From contig OZ287703.1 of the NCBI GenBank assembly GCA_965649825.1, forward strand, positions 62,001-126,000: 64,000 nucleotides of DNA. The letters are read 5' to 3'. The notes beneath the pieces were generated by a model. It searched no databases and had not been told where the DNA came from. It worked only from the letters and a program-made list of their open reading frames with translations. The position numbers and the translations under genes were made by a program. Source of the DNA: Penicillus capitatus. Its lineage: Eukaryota; Chlorophyta. Positions 33,391-44,892 of the stretch are shown here, in pieces. Positions within the stretch are counted from its first letter, which is position 1. Every line of letters starts with the position of its first letter.

Positions 33391-35010
33391 ATGGCGTGGT
33401 CGATTCGTTCCATCTCGTTTGCCAACACTGGCCGATGCGTCGCCTGTCGCGCCAATTCAGCACTCAAGATCGATAGCACCTCTGTCAAAGCCACATCCGA
33501 CGCCATAACAGGTCGCACTGAGAGGATAACGATCTGTGTGTCGCGAACCTGTCTTTGGCAGAACCGCTCTTGGTCCGAGCTGCTCGGGGTGAGCTTGTCG
33601 AACGTGCGCCGTGCTGGTATGTGATACCGTTTGACGATCGATCGATCTCTCTGCTGAGTGTAGGATGATGCGACAGGCAGGTCGCTATCAAAAAGTGTGA
33701 CATCTATGACACTCTCTCACTCTTTTCGAGGTGACCGATTAGGCTTATCGAGATGTGGCTTTGAAATATCCGTCTTTTCGGCAACGCTCCGAAACGACTG
33801 AGCTCATTGTCGAGATTACCCTTCAGCCATGGAAAGCTTTTAAACCAGACGGCGTCATTCTTTTCAGGTCTGGTCATATTCACACCATTCTCACTCTTCT
33901 TAAATCTTACTCTTTTAGCGATATCCTAACGATTCTTCCAGCCGTGGGAATCCCCTTTGAGATCGACGATCTACAAGGTCCCATCATCGAAGAGCCTGTC
34001 TGTTCCCCCGAACACGTATCGCTCTCTCTATCTTTATCACATCTCATGCTTCTTCTAGCTCAAGAGACTGACGCCATTGGATGTCGATGCGTTGCGTTTT
34101 ATCGGCGAGAGTCTCCGTACGATACGTCAAGAGCTCAAAGGCGAAGCTGCGTTACTCGGCTTTGTGGGTGAGCATTTCCCTCCTCGTTCACCTGTTCGCT
34201 TGATTAGGCGATGGTGTAAGATGTGTGAAAGGATCGCCTTGGACCATTGCCACCTATCTGATCGAAGGCAGAAGCTCATCGTTCTATAAGACGATCAAAA
34301 CGATGACCGGACGCGATCCTGCCACACTCGACCGCTTGCTTTCCTTCCTGGCCCAACAAATCGCACAATATGTTATCTACCAAGTAGGGGCAGATAGCAA
34401 CAGACGTCTGGAGACGACGACTTTGACGGTTAGATAGAAAACGGCGCACAGGTTGTTCAGATATTCGACTCGTGGGGTGGTCAATTGCCACCGAAGACGT
34501 GGGAGCGTTGGTCGAAGCCATACATCGAAACCATCATTCAAAACGTCAAAGACGTCTATCCCAATGTCCCTCTCACTCTTTACGCCAACGGTACGTCTCA
34601 CTCTTTCATTCCTTCTAACCAAGACGGCGCACCAGGCGGCGCTGGATTACTGGAGAGACTGAAAGAGACAAAGGCGAATGTTGTTGGATTGGACTGGGCG
34701 GTCGATATGAAGGACGCCCGAGAGCGACTCGGATACGATACGGCCGTTCAAGGAAACGTCGATCCCTGTGTCCTCTTCAGCGATCGCAAGGCGATCCGAG
34801 ATGCCGTCGACGATTGCATTCGATCCGCTGGACCCAAAGTGCCAATCGTATCTGACTCATCCCCACATCCGAGGTGTGGTGTGGCGACCTTAGGGACACG
34901 TTCTGAATTTGGGCCATGGAGTGATGGTCGGTACACCGGAAGAGAATGTCTCTTACATGTTTGACTTATCCAAAGAGTTTCTCTACAAAGATATCTTCGC
35001 CACAAACTGA
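33391..35010 (+). CDS. HEME: Uroporphyrinogen decarboxylase
   Basis: Ten exons: 33391-33483, 33525-33616, 33664-33694, 33743-33867, 33919-33997, 34059-34167, 34232-34383, 34434-34590, 34636-34838 and 34894-35010; about 385 residues. Family motifs: [20 protein letters not shown] then QAGRYQ, the ILFSDILT loop with the catalytic Asp, [24 protein letters not shown] and HVLNLGHGV. The enzyme decarboxylates uroporphyrinogen III to coproporphyrinogen III in heme/chlorophyll synthesis. The first 30 residues ([20 protein letters not shown]...) look like an organelle transit peptide; that exon and its 41-nt intron are the least certain part. All other exons join in phase. Confidence 0.95.
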
Positions 35011-35472
35011 GCGAAATTTTAAACCGCGATGCAATGTCGATGGAAGGCAATTGTCGAAACACGCATAACCTGCCTGACCCATAGGCTCAACTGACCCAAA
35101 GTTTTAAGAATGATAGGGACAGAGTCACGGACGCTCATCACAAATCGCTTGAATGATGGACAGTTATAACAGTCAACCCACCAAAACCCACCGCTCCCTC
35201 TCGCTTTTCCAATTGCCCTTCACAGCTGCAACATCCAGCAACAACGAAGTATGCACGCTCGGTCAGTATTAGATATGTAGACAATAGATAGATGCCAACA
35301 CTCCTTCGGACGGAATGATATATCTGGCGAGATGTCTTGTAGAAAAGAGTATTGATTTATGACCTGTTGTCCAGTCCGCTCACGTGACAAGGTATTTCTG
35401 GCCGTGTCTATGGTGATTGGTCTTGTTCAATGCCGTTCGATAGTCGTTCTCTGCAGGACAGGTATCCAGCTG
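35011..35472. other. Convergent intergenic spacer
   Basis: The space between the UROD stop and the EDR2-like stop. No frame or RNA gene recognised; it should hold two 3' ends. Confidence 0.4.
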
Positions 35473-36979
35473 TCACATCATGCCAAATGGGGGTGGATGC
35501 CCTGACCTGTCGTCGTTCGGTTCCTCTGTTTTCTGTGACTCTTGTTGTTGTCGGGACAGAATCTCGGAAAAGTATCTGAATCGGGAAAGCTCAACACGAT
35601 AGACGCGGGCGACGGCGACGATGTGTTCGGGAAGATCTTCCGCTCGATTTCCCTGGATCAGCAACGCCACCTCGGTGACGACCTGATCATCACAACACAC
35701 CGATCGATCGATCACTTCGATACGATCGCACGCACCTCGTGCATTCGAGGCAGCAACGACCACAACGCCTTTCGTGCGACATAGAGCCAGGAATGGACAT
35801 CCACGTCGACTTCAAAGTAATTCGGTCCGCGAAAAAAATGCTGATAAGGTCGTGTCAAGATGGGCTTCTCGTTGAACTGATGCACCAAACGATGTTCCTG
35901 CAAGACAGCGTTCGTAGGGACGAACGATGCGGGAGAGGGGTCACCGTCGAAGAAAGAGGTCCTTTCTGAGCCCATTCGTCAACGTTCAGGAATTTGGGAA
36001 TCAGTTTGATACGGTACTGCGACTGATTCCAGCAATCCTGAACAAAACGCCCAAAGAGATCCAGCGCCGCTTGGTTCGGAAACGATCTCGGGTCAAAGTG
36101 TTCTCTCAGTGCACAGTAGAAAACAAAAGAGTGACCAGGACCATCACAAGTGCCAAAGAGAGAAGGCTACAGACCATAAGCCACTTGCAAAAGAGTGAGA
36201 TCGTGAGTGAGATAGACTTGATAGACAGGGAGCTGCATGTTGACAACGATCAATGTCGGCAGTCCGTATGCAGCGATGGCCGCTGTCTCTTCAGGCGTTC
36301 GCTTGTAAGGATCGTCAGGCAGTTGGATCATTTGCGCCACGTGTGTTTGTTTCTTGGGGAAGGAGATGAGATCCGACCCTGACAGCGACAGCACATTGCT
36401 GCTGACAGACGAGGGGCAAGAGACAGACCGATGACATCGTAGAAGGCACCCTTGCATGGCTCCTTGGTTCGCGTTTTGAGATAGTCCTTCGATCGTATTC
36501 GGTACTTTGTCGCATCGGCCGGTTCCCATCGTTCTCGCGTCGCATCGAAATCGCACGTCGCTTCGCATCTCTAGATGATCATAGTGATCGGCGACGATCG
36601 AAAACGTCGATCTTACTTCGAATGAGGAACCGTGGACGAGTCTCTCTTGGCCATTGGATTGGGAAGAAGATGGCGGCTCCTTGGGATGGTGTATCAAATT
36701 GGAAAGCGCCGAGAGAACACGTGATTGATTGGGATCAATCGTCGTATCCGATGCCGAACGTCCGCCTTCACCGTGTGCAAAAGAACCGCTCTCTTGGAAT
36801 TCTGCCTCGTCTGTCCCGTGGTCATGTCTCTCCTGAAATCCGCACGAACGAACATACATTCACACAATGGTGATGGAATGGAGGATCGTAGTACCAATGA
36901 GACGCGATGAATCGTCTTTGTGTGGTTTTTTCCACTGCCCGTCCAACCGAGCAGTCCCCAGATCGAGGGAAGGTGCCAT
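35473..36979 (-). CDS. EDR2-like (DUF1336) lipid-binding domain protein
   Basis: A multi-exon minus-strand gene. The possible first ATG is at 36979; the stop is at 35473-35475. The C-terminal half matches the EDR2_C/DUF1336 domain: LPTLIVVNMQLPVYQ, then (in another exon) SFVFYCALREHF, RIKLIPKFLNVDEW, YFEVDVDVHSWLYVARKAL, and finally VALLIQGNRAEDLPEHIVAV with RVYRVELSRF. These correspond to the family's conserved N.Q.P, KLIPK, NYFEVDVDI.SS..A and ELPE...G..R elements. In plants this domain follows PH and START domains and binds membrane lipids; here I do not see a PH or START domain. The N-terminal exons are uncertain. Confidence 0.72.
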
Positions 36980-36992
36980 GATGATGTGACAG

Positions 36993-37723
36993 GTGGAGGA
37001 AGAGGCTCTTGACACGGAGCATTGTCACATGACGATATATCTACGCCTACACATCCAGATGATGATGATTTTGATCGTATTCGATAGATCCGTACCCGTC
37101 CAGAACACTGAATTCGAAATATCGGACTTGCAATCGAAGAATTCGCAATCGCCTAATCGCACAGCTCAGCAGAGAACGCAGTCCCAGCGCTACGGAAAGC
37201 ACTTGATGGAGGTGATGCCGATTTGACAGACGACTGTGTGTTGGGAATCTGTCGGGAAGCTGGTCGATTCTCTGTCAGCGGATCTGCGGGCGTTTGTGAG
37301 AATAGCCATATGGACCAGACGTTGTTACCAGCAGCACTCGGTTCTTTCGACGGTGCTTCGTGCGCCTCGCTTCTATTTCTCGAAATCCGACTTCCCCTTC
37401 GTCTGTATTTGTGCAGGAAAGGACAACAGGTGATCATTTCCAGAAATAAACCGAAAAACATCCACAACGAGACTGTCGGGAAATCGACACCACGTCAAAC
37501 TGCGAACAAAGGAAAGGGGTACACGTCGAGGTGTACAAGGCAAACGAATGCAAACGTTAAGCGAAAGACGTGGCTTTTGACTGCAGGGTACGACGCGCCA
37601 CGAAGCAACTGCCACGTCGACGCGTTGAGCAACGATCAACGTGATGAAATCGAAAAAATGATGGACGTCTCACATCCCTACGTCGATGTACCGTCATCGA
37701 TCGTCCGCGACGAGATCGCCTGA
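36993..37723 (+). CDS. Unrecognised gene, probably multi-exon
   Basis: A region between the divergent EDR2-like start and SAS6L. Plus-strand frames can be joined across a candidate 48-nt intron (GTGATGCCG...GGGAAG near 37210-37257), giving ...QRYGKHLME|LVDSLSADLRAFVRIAIWTRR, a helical, charged sequence. Another frame runs 37223-37723. I recognise no family. The exon choice is speculative, and the gene might lie elsewhere in the interval or be non-coding. Confidence 0.25.
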
Positions 37724-38256
37724 TCGTGTTCGATGGATCCCGTTCGTTGCATCGGTTAAGGATCGAGCATCGCATCGTATCGACGCACACCAACCATTCT
37801 TTCTACATGAGCAAGCGTTTATCGTGTCGGATATGCAACGTTCGTTTTCATTGATCGACGCGACAGGCATATCTATCTGTTTCACGGGAACCTATCGATT
37901 GTTGTTGCCGTACGATCGTTGAATGTCGATCGTGCCTCGAGAAACGCGCCATTGCATCGGCCTTAGCGCCCATCGATGGTGGCAGCATGAGCTACGAGGC
38001 ATCACCTACCTTTGACTATCGTCGACGCCTTTCGTCGGTTTCCGACGCCCTTCGTTTCTGCATGAGCCTCCGGCAAAACACACCCACTGTCGGGTAGGCG
38101 CCACGACGCATGCGTTCAGCCATGCGCCCCACGTTCAGCAATCCCCGAGGCCAACGACGTTTTTTCGTTGTCTGTAGTCGACGCACTTCCCGTGACCGTG
38201 ATGACCTCCTCCCTGTCGGTCTCTCCTCTTCGATCGATCTCGCGTTCCTCGACGAA

Positions 38257-39225
38257 ATGGATCCAAACATCGGTCCGTCGTGCATCTTCGTTTCCGTTGC
38301 TATACTGTTGCTCAGCGTCGTCTGCAGTGGACGGCCTGCGTTTGATATACGAACGCGAAATACCACTTGAGCTCCGGACCTATGACGGAACGAATTTTCC
38401 AGCCGAAGTGCCGAAACCGTACCGTTTGCCTCTCGGACGTAACGCCGTCTGCAGGTCGGCAACGTCGAGCAACTCAAAATCAAAGTGCTGATTCTCGGCG
38501 ATGAAACCCAACCCGACGCCCTGCGAGTCCGCCAAGCCCCCTCGCGCACTTATCCTCTCTTTAACGCGTACGTTTGTTCGTCAGGTCGAGATCACGAGCG
38601 AAAACAACCTCTTCTTCCATTTTCTACACGACATGAGTTTCGAAGAATTCGGCGACGTTCAAGTAAGACCGGCCGCCGCATTGGATAGCCGATAGCGCAA
38701 CGTGTCGTTTCTCAGGAGGCGCAGCGTTTGATGATCGAATTCGCTGAGTATCCTAAGCTCTTGGTGCGTCTGATCAACGCCTGTGTTAAGGAGCCGCAGC
38801 ATTGTATTGGTCTTCTCTATTTCAACGGAGACAAAACGGCGCGTCTCGATTTCGTCCAGGTCGTCGTCATCGACGCATCTCTCAACCGTCGAGGCGATGA
38901 TCAGACGCCTGTCGTGCAGAACATGCAGCACAAGTTTGTGGAATTGCTTCAAGTGCGTTTCGCTGAGTCGAATGAAGAGGTGGTCCGTCGTCAGATCACC
39001 TATCGTTACAACAACGTCAAATCCAAATCGGAAATCTTGTCCGCAAAACTCGCAGATTTTAACGCCATGGTATATCACACGCACGAATGCCTTGCCAAAA
39101 TCGGATGAACGGACGGGATCTGTGTCTAGATCAAAGTCAAGAATCCGAGTCTGCTGCTTCAGATGCAATCCAGAAATATCGACAGTTCAGCGGCCTCTCC
39201 GACAAAGAAGACGTTTCGGCCTTGA
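38257..39225 (+). CDS. SAS6L: SAS-6-like protein without coiled coil (SAS6L-type)
   Basis: Seven exons: 38257-38272, 38328-38407, 38455-38526, 38585-38662, 38716-38859, 38920-39069 and 39130-39225; about 211 residues. The fold matches the SAS-6 N-terminal head: LIYEREIPLELRTYDG, LRVEITSENNLFFHFLHDMS then FEEFGDVQ, LMIEFAEYPKLLVRLINACV and VRRQITYRYNNVKSKSEIL. SAS-6 heads dimerise to build the ninefold centriolar cartwheel. The long coiled coil of true SAS-6 is absent: the frame stops about 40 residues after the head. That architecture is SAS6L, which in Toxoplasma localises to the conoid and in trypanosomes near the basal plate. The 60-nt intron at 38860-38919 is in frame and could be retained. 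Confidence 0.82.
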
Positions 39226-39261
39226 TCTCGATGCGAGCGTGATGTGACGGACGGATGGCTA

Positions 39262-40101
39262 TCAGTACTTTGCATTGACGGCGTCTGTATATTCGACAAA
39301 GGGTGTAAAATCTTCGGGAAATCCTTCGCCGCGTTTCGGAACGTATTGAAAGATTCCCTAAAAGAGTGAGAGCGTGTGTATATGGAGCGAAAAGCGTAAA
39401 GTACTGCAGGGAGGTGGCTGCGTCGTGCGGCATCGAGGCATGCATATGCTTCCCACTCCGGGATGGAACTCCATTCGCTCAAGACGGCGACTTCGCGTGC
39501 GCCATCTTTGCGGAATGCGCCGTCGTTGATTTTGAGCCCCTGGAATCCTTTCGCCGTCTCCATGATCGATTTGCGATGCTCCCAGACGTCATCGAAAGGA
39601 CCTCTCAGATCCGATGGGACGACAAACCTGCAGACGCATCGTTGCGATGGGGATGGATGCGATCGGGTTACCGGTTTCGATTGCTGAAGGTCTTGACGCC
39701 AGGTGCAGAAACCGTCGGCGCTGTGGGAGTCGATGCCGGCTTAGCCGTGACGACTTTTGCCGCGGGAGTATCAGACATGGATCCAACCGGCTTGGCCGAC
39801 AATGGCTTTGGTGTCGGTTTCTTATCCTCGGGAGTGACAGCCGGCTTGGCCGTTACCTAAACAAAATATACAGGTGTGTTCGCTAGGTAACATGCGGACA
39901 TCGTTTTTCTTGGCCTTCAGGGAGCCGTTATCGATCGGTTTCGGCGGTACCCCCTACGAAAGATAGCGTTGGCCTCAGCGGCATGGTTCGATCAGAGAAC
40001 GTCGATACTTTGTTGTCCGATGAAGCGGCACGGACATGATAGGGACGTTGCGGTGCTCTACCGCACGGAAGGCGGCTCGCCGGCAGCCGAGCGATATACA
40101 T
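39262..40101 (-). CDS. ABM-domain protein with organelle-type leader
   Basis: Five exons: 40101-40009, 39953-39900, 39856-39672, 39627-39405 and 39357-39262; 216 residues. The N-terminus MYIARLPASRLPCGR is rich in Arg and Ser/Ala, like a mitochondrial or plastid transit peptide. A Pro/Ala/Lys/Thr-rich linker of about 55 residues follows. The C-terminal half is an antibiotic-biosynthesis-monooxygenase (ABM, dimeric ferredoxin-like) fold: RFVVPSD, DVWEHRKSIMETAKGFQGLK, VAVLSEWSSIPEWEAY, then GIFQYVPKR. ABM relatives include heme-degrading IsdG types and uncharacterised proteins; no heme-binding set was identified. Its 3' end converges on SAS6L, 37 bp apart. Confidence 0.75.
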
Positions 40102-40397
40102 GGTAGCGATAATGACATCGATCGAACGCGTTTCGAAGATGACGTTCGGCATGCGCCGGATGCCCAACGCTTACCGACGCCATCAAAGTACGATCACCGT
40201 CTGTATCGATTGTCTACTGAACGCTTCGCTCCGATTCGCATCGCGATCGACGATCGGCATCACGCGTGACGCGAGCATGATAGAGACAGGTCCCTCAACT
40301 GTCTGTCGTGCGATGTCCGTACTCGGCATCGTTCGATTTTCCCTCACTTTTCTCATCGCCGCGTTCCGTACCCATCGTCCGCCCGGTTTGTCACACC

Positions 40398-42014
40398 ATG
40401 TCCGATAACGAGGACTTCTCAGACGAGGCATTCGGATACCTGCTTTTACAAGAGCCGTTTCTGACGAAGATTCTGATTCATCTCGTCGACGGCGGACTGC
40501 ACGAATGCCGCCGTGTATGCTCCACCTGGTACAGGGTCTGCAACCTGCTGCCCGTGCAGCTTCGACTCAACTGGAATGCCGACATCGCTTCCGTACCTGA
40601 AAAATTTCCAAATCTCCTTTCTCTGGCCACCAAAGAGACGCACGTTTTGCGACGATTCTTCGTGGAAGAACAGATTCTTCCTTGTCTATCTCGATTACGT
40701 CACATCACACATCTTGGATTGGCATGGCTGACCGAGTGGCCTTCGTTGGAGAAGATAGGAACCCGTCTGCGATTTCTACAGTCCATACGATCGCTTTCCG
40801 TCACCTTTCGCAACGCACACAGCTTTTTGGACTTCTTGGCAACGCTGAGTCATTTGACTCGATTGGTCACGCTAACGATGTCGGGCGCATCCGATGCTCA
40901 CGTTCCGATGGATGCCATGATGAAACTGCCAAGTCTCAGATCGCTGAGCGCAGCGCCGCCTTTTCTCTTCAATACGAATCGAGAGATGCTGTTCGGCAGC
41001 TTACGACAGTTGACGAAATTCGAGCTCCTTTCGGAATACCCCCGTGGTCTGCTCGGCCACTTCAGGCTCGAGGTAAGGAACCCTTCTTTATCGTCATTCT
41101 GATGATGTGACGGATGGTGACGATAGGACGTCCAGCTGGATGCCGCACATCTCCGATCGTTATCGATCAATGGCGTCAACCATCGAAAACTAGAAATCGT
41201 CAATTGGAACACACTGCGATCCTTTACGCAGCTGGAGCGGCTGGTTCTCAGGAGAATCGCCGTGGCGTCCGAAATCTTCGCCAATGCCCTGAAAGATCTG
41301 CATCAGCTGACAGAGGTAGCCATCGTGGACGTCTCTTTCTCGAGCACTGCTCCCGTCTTCGATGCCATCTTCGCCATCGCGCACCTCAAGGCACTAGCAT
41401 TCGATCAAGGATCTTCCGACACGGCGTTTTGCCTTAAGAAATCCGAACGGGACATGACGCAGCTGACGAAACTCAGTTGGCGATATCCCGTCTTCTTCTC
41501 CTGGATGTGGTCGTTGCCTCAGATGGTCCACCTCGATATCACCGCCGTGCATTCGAGGCAGCCCAAACTGCTGTTATGGATGCTGGAGGGTATGCCGCAT
41601 TTGCGATCGCTGAGAATCGAGAACACGGGTCCGGCGTTTCTCCTGCCGAGCGGCATCTTTCTCCAGAGAGAGAAACTAAAGTCCATCGAACTGAGGCGCG
41701 TGCAGATCGATCTGAATCTATTTGAGTACTTGGCTGGGTTGCATGAGCTGACGGAGCTTCGACTGCAATGCCACGAGAGTACCAAGGCGTCATCGTTCAT
41801 CCACTTGTATGCAGATGTCAATCGACTGACACAACTGACGGCGCTGGAAATCGTTGTCAACCATTCCTCACCAGCCCTCCTGCTGCAGCACCTCTCTGGA
41901 GATCGGCTGAAGTCCATTCGGGAATTGACGTTGCCCGGGTGTCGGCTGAACGATGATCAGCGGATGGACCTCTTCAACAGATTTCCATGTCTCTGTCGAT
42001 TTTGCTACTTCTAG
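40398..42014 (+). CDS. F-box-like/LRR protein
   Basis: Exons 40398-41072 and 41127-42014 with a 54-nt intron give about 520 residues. The F-box-like segment LLLQEPFLTKILIHLVDGGL...RRVCSTWYRVCNLLPV lies at residues about 14-55, then LRRs. The intron is in the family position and phase, but exon 2 starts DVQLDAAHLRSL rather than with the PYA motif. It is the intact relative of the 3' fragment at 3672-4130. The intron carries the TGATGTGAC motif that recurs in this region. Probable SCF substrate adaptor by domain plan; substrate unknown. Confidence 0.8.
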
Positions 42015-43558
42015 AAAAGTCCGACCTTATTGAACGTCTGTCTTCTGCGACTTTGATTGCTTCCTTCTGTTGTTGCCTTGTATGCGTTTATCCTCTGCCA
42101 ATGGAGGGTTTTCGAATCCCGTCTTTGTGATCTGAGCTTTTTCGATTAGATGTTTGTTTGTGTGCCCCGCATCGACGCACGTTCGTCGATGACGTGCGAT
42201 GATGACGTTATTTTAGGGTTCGTATTGGTCATCGTTTCTCTCGTCTTGACGCCGATTGACGCACTTCATGAACCGTTTGTCCATTAGATGACGCATCGTT
42301 TGTAACACTTTACAAAAAGACGCACTCGATGCCGCTGTTATTTCATTCCATCGAGTATTTCGAGATTCTTACCTTACCGTGTCTATTAGAAATGCACTTA
42401 CGCATTGGACGTGTAATGTTGACGTCTTCTCGAGATGCCGTTTTTCGATCGGATGTCGTATGCATATCGACGTCATCCACCTCGACAGTTTTTGTCCGTG
42501 TGATCCATTTCGGGACATATCCTGATCGATCGATCTGCTGCGATTCGACGCCGCTTTTTTAGAGAAAGGCGTGCTGATGATGGAACGCGACGCGATCGCA
42601 ACGACGAACGCGATCTCGCACATCCACTGATTAACGTAGTCGCGTCATTGCGTTCTCTTTGCGCTGCACCAGCGACTCGACAGCGACCACATCGCCACAG
42701 AGTCAATCTGTCAGAATGATAGACGCGGCCAACGGTTTCTTCGATGCCCAATGAGGCTTCATTCACCTCAACGTCGTCTAAAGACCAGACACTTGTTGTC
42801 ACTGCAGGCAGTGGTGCTTCGAATGCGGACTTCAAATGGAAGCTATCCACAATGACTGAGCTTTCTTCTTTGCGTAAAGTGCTCTTGTAGCCACCTATCT
42901 GCACTTGATACGTCCGCGCGCATCTTCTATTGAACGACAGAAAGAAAACCGCATTTCCTGGAGACGTAGCGCAAATAGTTCAAAAATGGATAATCGGATT
43001 CGACTAAGGCAAGTTTTGTGAGGTACCGAGTCTTCTGACTTTGGTGCGTGTGGAGAGATTCGCGATAATCGAACGGTGAAGCGACTGGCAATGCGATGTC
43101 CAGGAACTGTGCACTGAATGGATCATCAAAGCGGCGGCATCGATGTCTTCCCAATCATCGTTACCTCTCAGCTCTCCGCTTCAAATGAAACACTGCTTGG
43201 CCACCGCCATTCCGGCAAGACAGTCGCATTGCTGAGAATTATGGAACATCTCTACTGCTGCTGTGAGTTCTACCAGCTGATCTCGATGACGTGTATCCGC
43301 ATGCACGAACGCACGATTACGTCACGTCATAGATCGCGGCGGAGAAACTTATCGAACTCGCTCGCCACGCGCCAGACGCACGTGGCTTCAAGGGTAAAAA
43401 CGCACTCCAGAAAACCATCACCCTCTCTTCGCAAACACGTTGGACGCCGATTCTTCCTTAGTCTCTGTAACAATGCGTTGTGTAATTCATATTCGCTCGA
43501 GTTTCGGCATTGCCATCATGTTCTGCTCTTGCCTTGGCGGTTTCGCGGACGACAGCCT
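42015..43558. other. No gene resolved
   Basis: Minus-strand frames at 42473-42904 (LKSAFEAPLPAVTTSVWSLD...) and 42927-43154 (TRYLTKLALVESDYPFLNYL...) look more protein-like than the rest and might be exons of the gene proposed at 43559-43924, but no splice path or family could be established. Confidence 0.25.
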
Positions 43559-43924
43559 CTATGTATTCTTCCACATCTCCTCTGTCGCCGACGCCAGAAT
43601 CGAGTGGCCTCGGCTACCCACGATCAAGTCTTCCAATGTGAACGCGCTTAGCGAGAACAGACAAATCTGCAGCTGATACGCAGCCCATAGATCGAGTAAC
43701 GAGTTCACGTTTTGTTCTCCGGAGAGCGGCCGTTGATCCATCCGCTTGTTCAGCGACGATGGATGCCGAGGCGGGTCTGTGTTTGCGATCATACCGAAGA
43801 AGACGTTCGTCGATATCGGTGGATGAACCGACGTGACAGGACTTGCGCGCGACAGGAGTCGGCATATGCTCAGTTTGCCCACCACTCGAACGTGTCCTCT
43901 TGAGGCGCTTCCATCCCGGGGCAC
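43559..43924 (-). CDS. Possible DDT-like exon (weak)
   Basis: The minus-strand frame ends NSLLDLWAAYQLQICLFSLS then AFTLEDLIVGSRGHSILA. Its pattern (leading W/Y helix, then a PFTL-DL helix) resembles the DDT domain of chromatin remodelling factors. The N-terminal part of the frame overlaps the 190-bp palindrome, so the real start is unknown. Only one exon-sized piece is convincing; it could be a shadow. Confidence 0.22.
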   Translation of the reverse strand: MPRDGSASRGHVRVVGKLSICRLLSRASPVTSVHPPISTNVFFGMIANTDPPRHPSSLNKRMDQRPLSGEQNVNSLLDLWAAYQLQICLFSLSAFTLEDLIVGSRGHSILASATEEMWKNT

Positions 43925-44018
43925 TTGTCCCGGGATCGAAGCGCCTCAAGAGGACACGTTCGTGTGGTGGGCGACCTGAGCATATACCGACTCCTGTCGC
44001 GCGTGTCCTGTCACATCG
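43829..44018. repeat. 190-bp near-perfect palindrome (inverted repeat)
   Basis: Two arms of about 90 bp, 43829-43920 and 43929-44018, are inverted copies with roughly 90 percent identity. They meet at an 8-nt loop (GCACTTGT) flanked by CCCGGG on each side. The innermost 40 bp (around AGAGGACACGTTCG / CGAACGTGTCCTCT) pair almost without mismatch. It could be a foldback element, a MITE, or an inverted duplication. No coding function is likely. Confidence 0.9.
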
Positions 44019-44454
44019 TTCCGTCCGTACCGCTTGACTTCACAAGATGGCGAGCTCGTTCCCCGGAGAAGACGACCTCCTCCCGATCAAGGAGCATACG
44101 TGTACATAGGAACATTCCAAAACGGCCGAGAATGCCCAAAGACGTTGCGTCGAACGAGGAGGCAGCGCATCGGCAGCCTCGGTGGGCTCTGTTGCTGTTG
44201 CATCCATGTTCTCGAAAGCGATGTGCTTGCTCTGTCTCGGCGACTCGCGAACTCTTAACGGACAAACCGTGACGGTTTCGCTTTTCGATCCATTCATTCT
44301 CCGGCGCAGATTCCCTATACGCAGATCTTGTCTGTAACGCGACCGCCGCATAGACAGACGTATCCTGCGTCGAAAAAACTCCGAACAGCATTCTCAGTCA
44401 GCCGAGCGGTGTGGCGGACACAGTCGACGACGCATAGAGCGATCAGAGTTAGCC

Positions 44455-44822
44455 ATGTCGTCCGACCAATCCCAGACTTTACCGAAGAAACGCTTTTGTC
44501 AACCAGACGGCCTCTTCTGGAGTTACTTTCTCCTCGGCTCCGGATACCTGGCCCCCTGGAATGCGCTCATTAGCGCCGTCGACTACTTCAACGATATCTA
44601 CCCCGTGCACACCATCCATTGAAACCTCGCCGAATGCCTCTGTATGCAGGAGAGGGATGCGTTGAGATGGATATCCGTCTGCTTCTTCGCGACGGCTTTC
44701 ATCACGGTTCTCGTCAACAGCCTCGTTCCGGCGGCTGACAGAGGACATAGCTGAGTCTCCATTGGCCTGTTGCTCTTCGTCGTCTCGATCTCCTTCATTC
44801 CATTGAGAATGAAGAGAACTGT
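44455..44822 (+). pseudogene. Equilibrative nucleoside transporter fragment
   Basis: ATG at 44455 opens a sequence matching the N-terminus of the intact transporter at 60905-59432: GLFWSYFLLGSGYLAPWNAL then ISAVDYF (family TM1 hallmark, PWN). A 46-nt GT-AG intron (about 44610-44655) lies exactly where the intact gene has its first intron. Exon 2 continues LRWISVCFFATAFITVLVNS but meets an in-frame TGA at 44752-44754, then IGLLLFVVSISFIPLRM. No later exons follow. It is a truncated, stop-containing copy. Confidence 0.8.
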
Positions 44823-44892
44823 AAATGTAGGACTCTAAATCGAAACTTACTGGTGAAACAAAGTTAGGGAGTGCGAAGGACTAACTGCTCAA

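Noticed and set aside
39366-39860. 164-codon plus-strand frame
   Set aside because: Lies antisense to the ABM-domain exons, whose splice phases and homology are consistent; shadow.
42100-42130. tRNA T-arm-like TTTTCGAATCCC
   Set aside because: No matching D-arm, anticodon arm or acceptor stem could be found around it.
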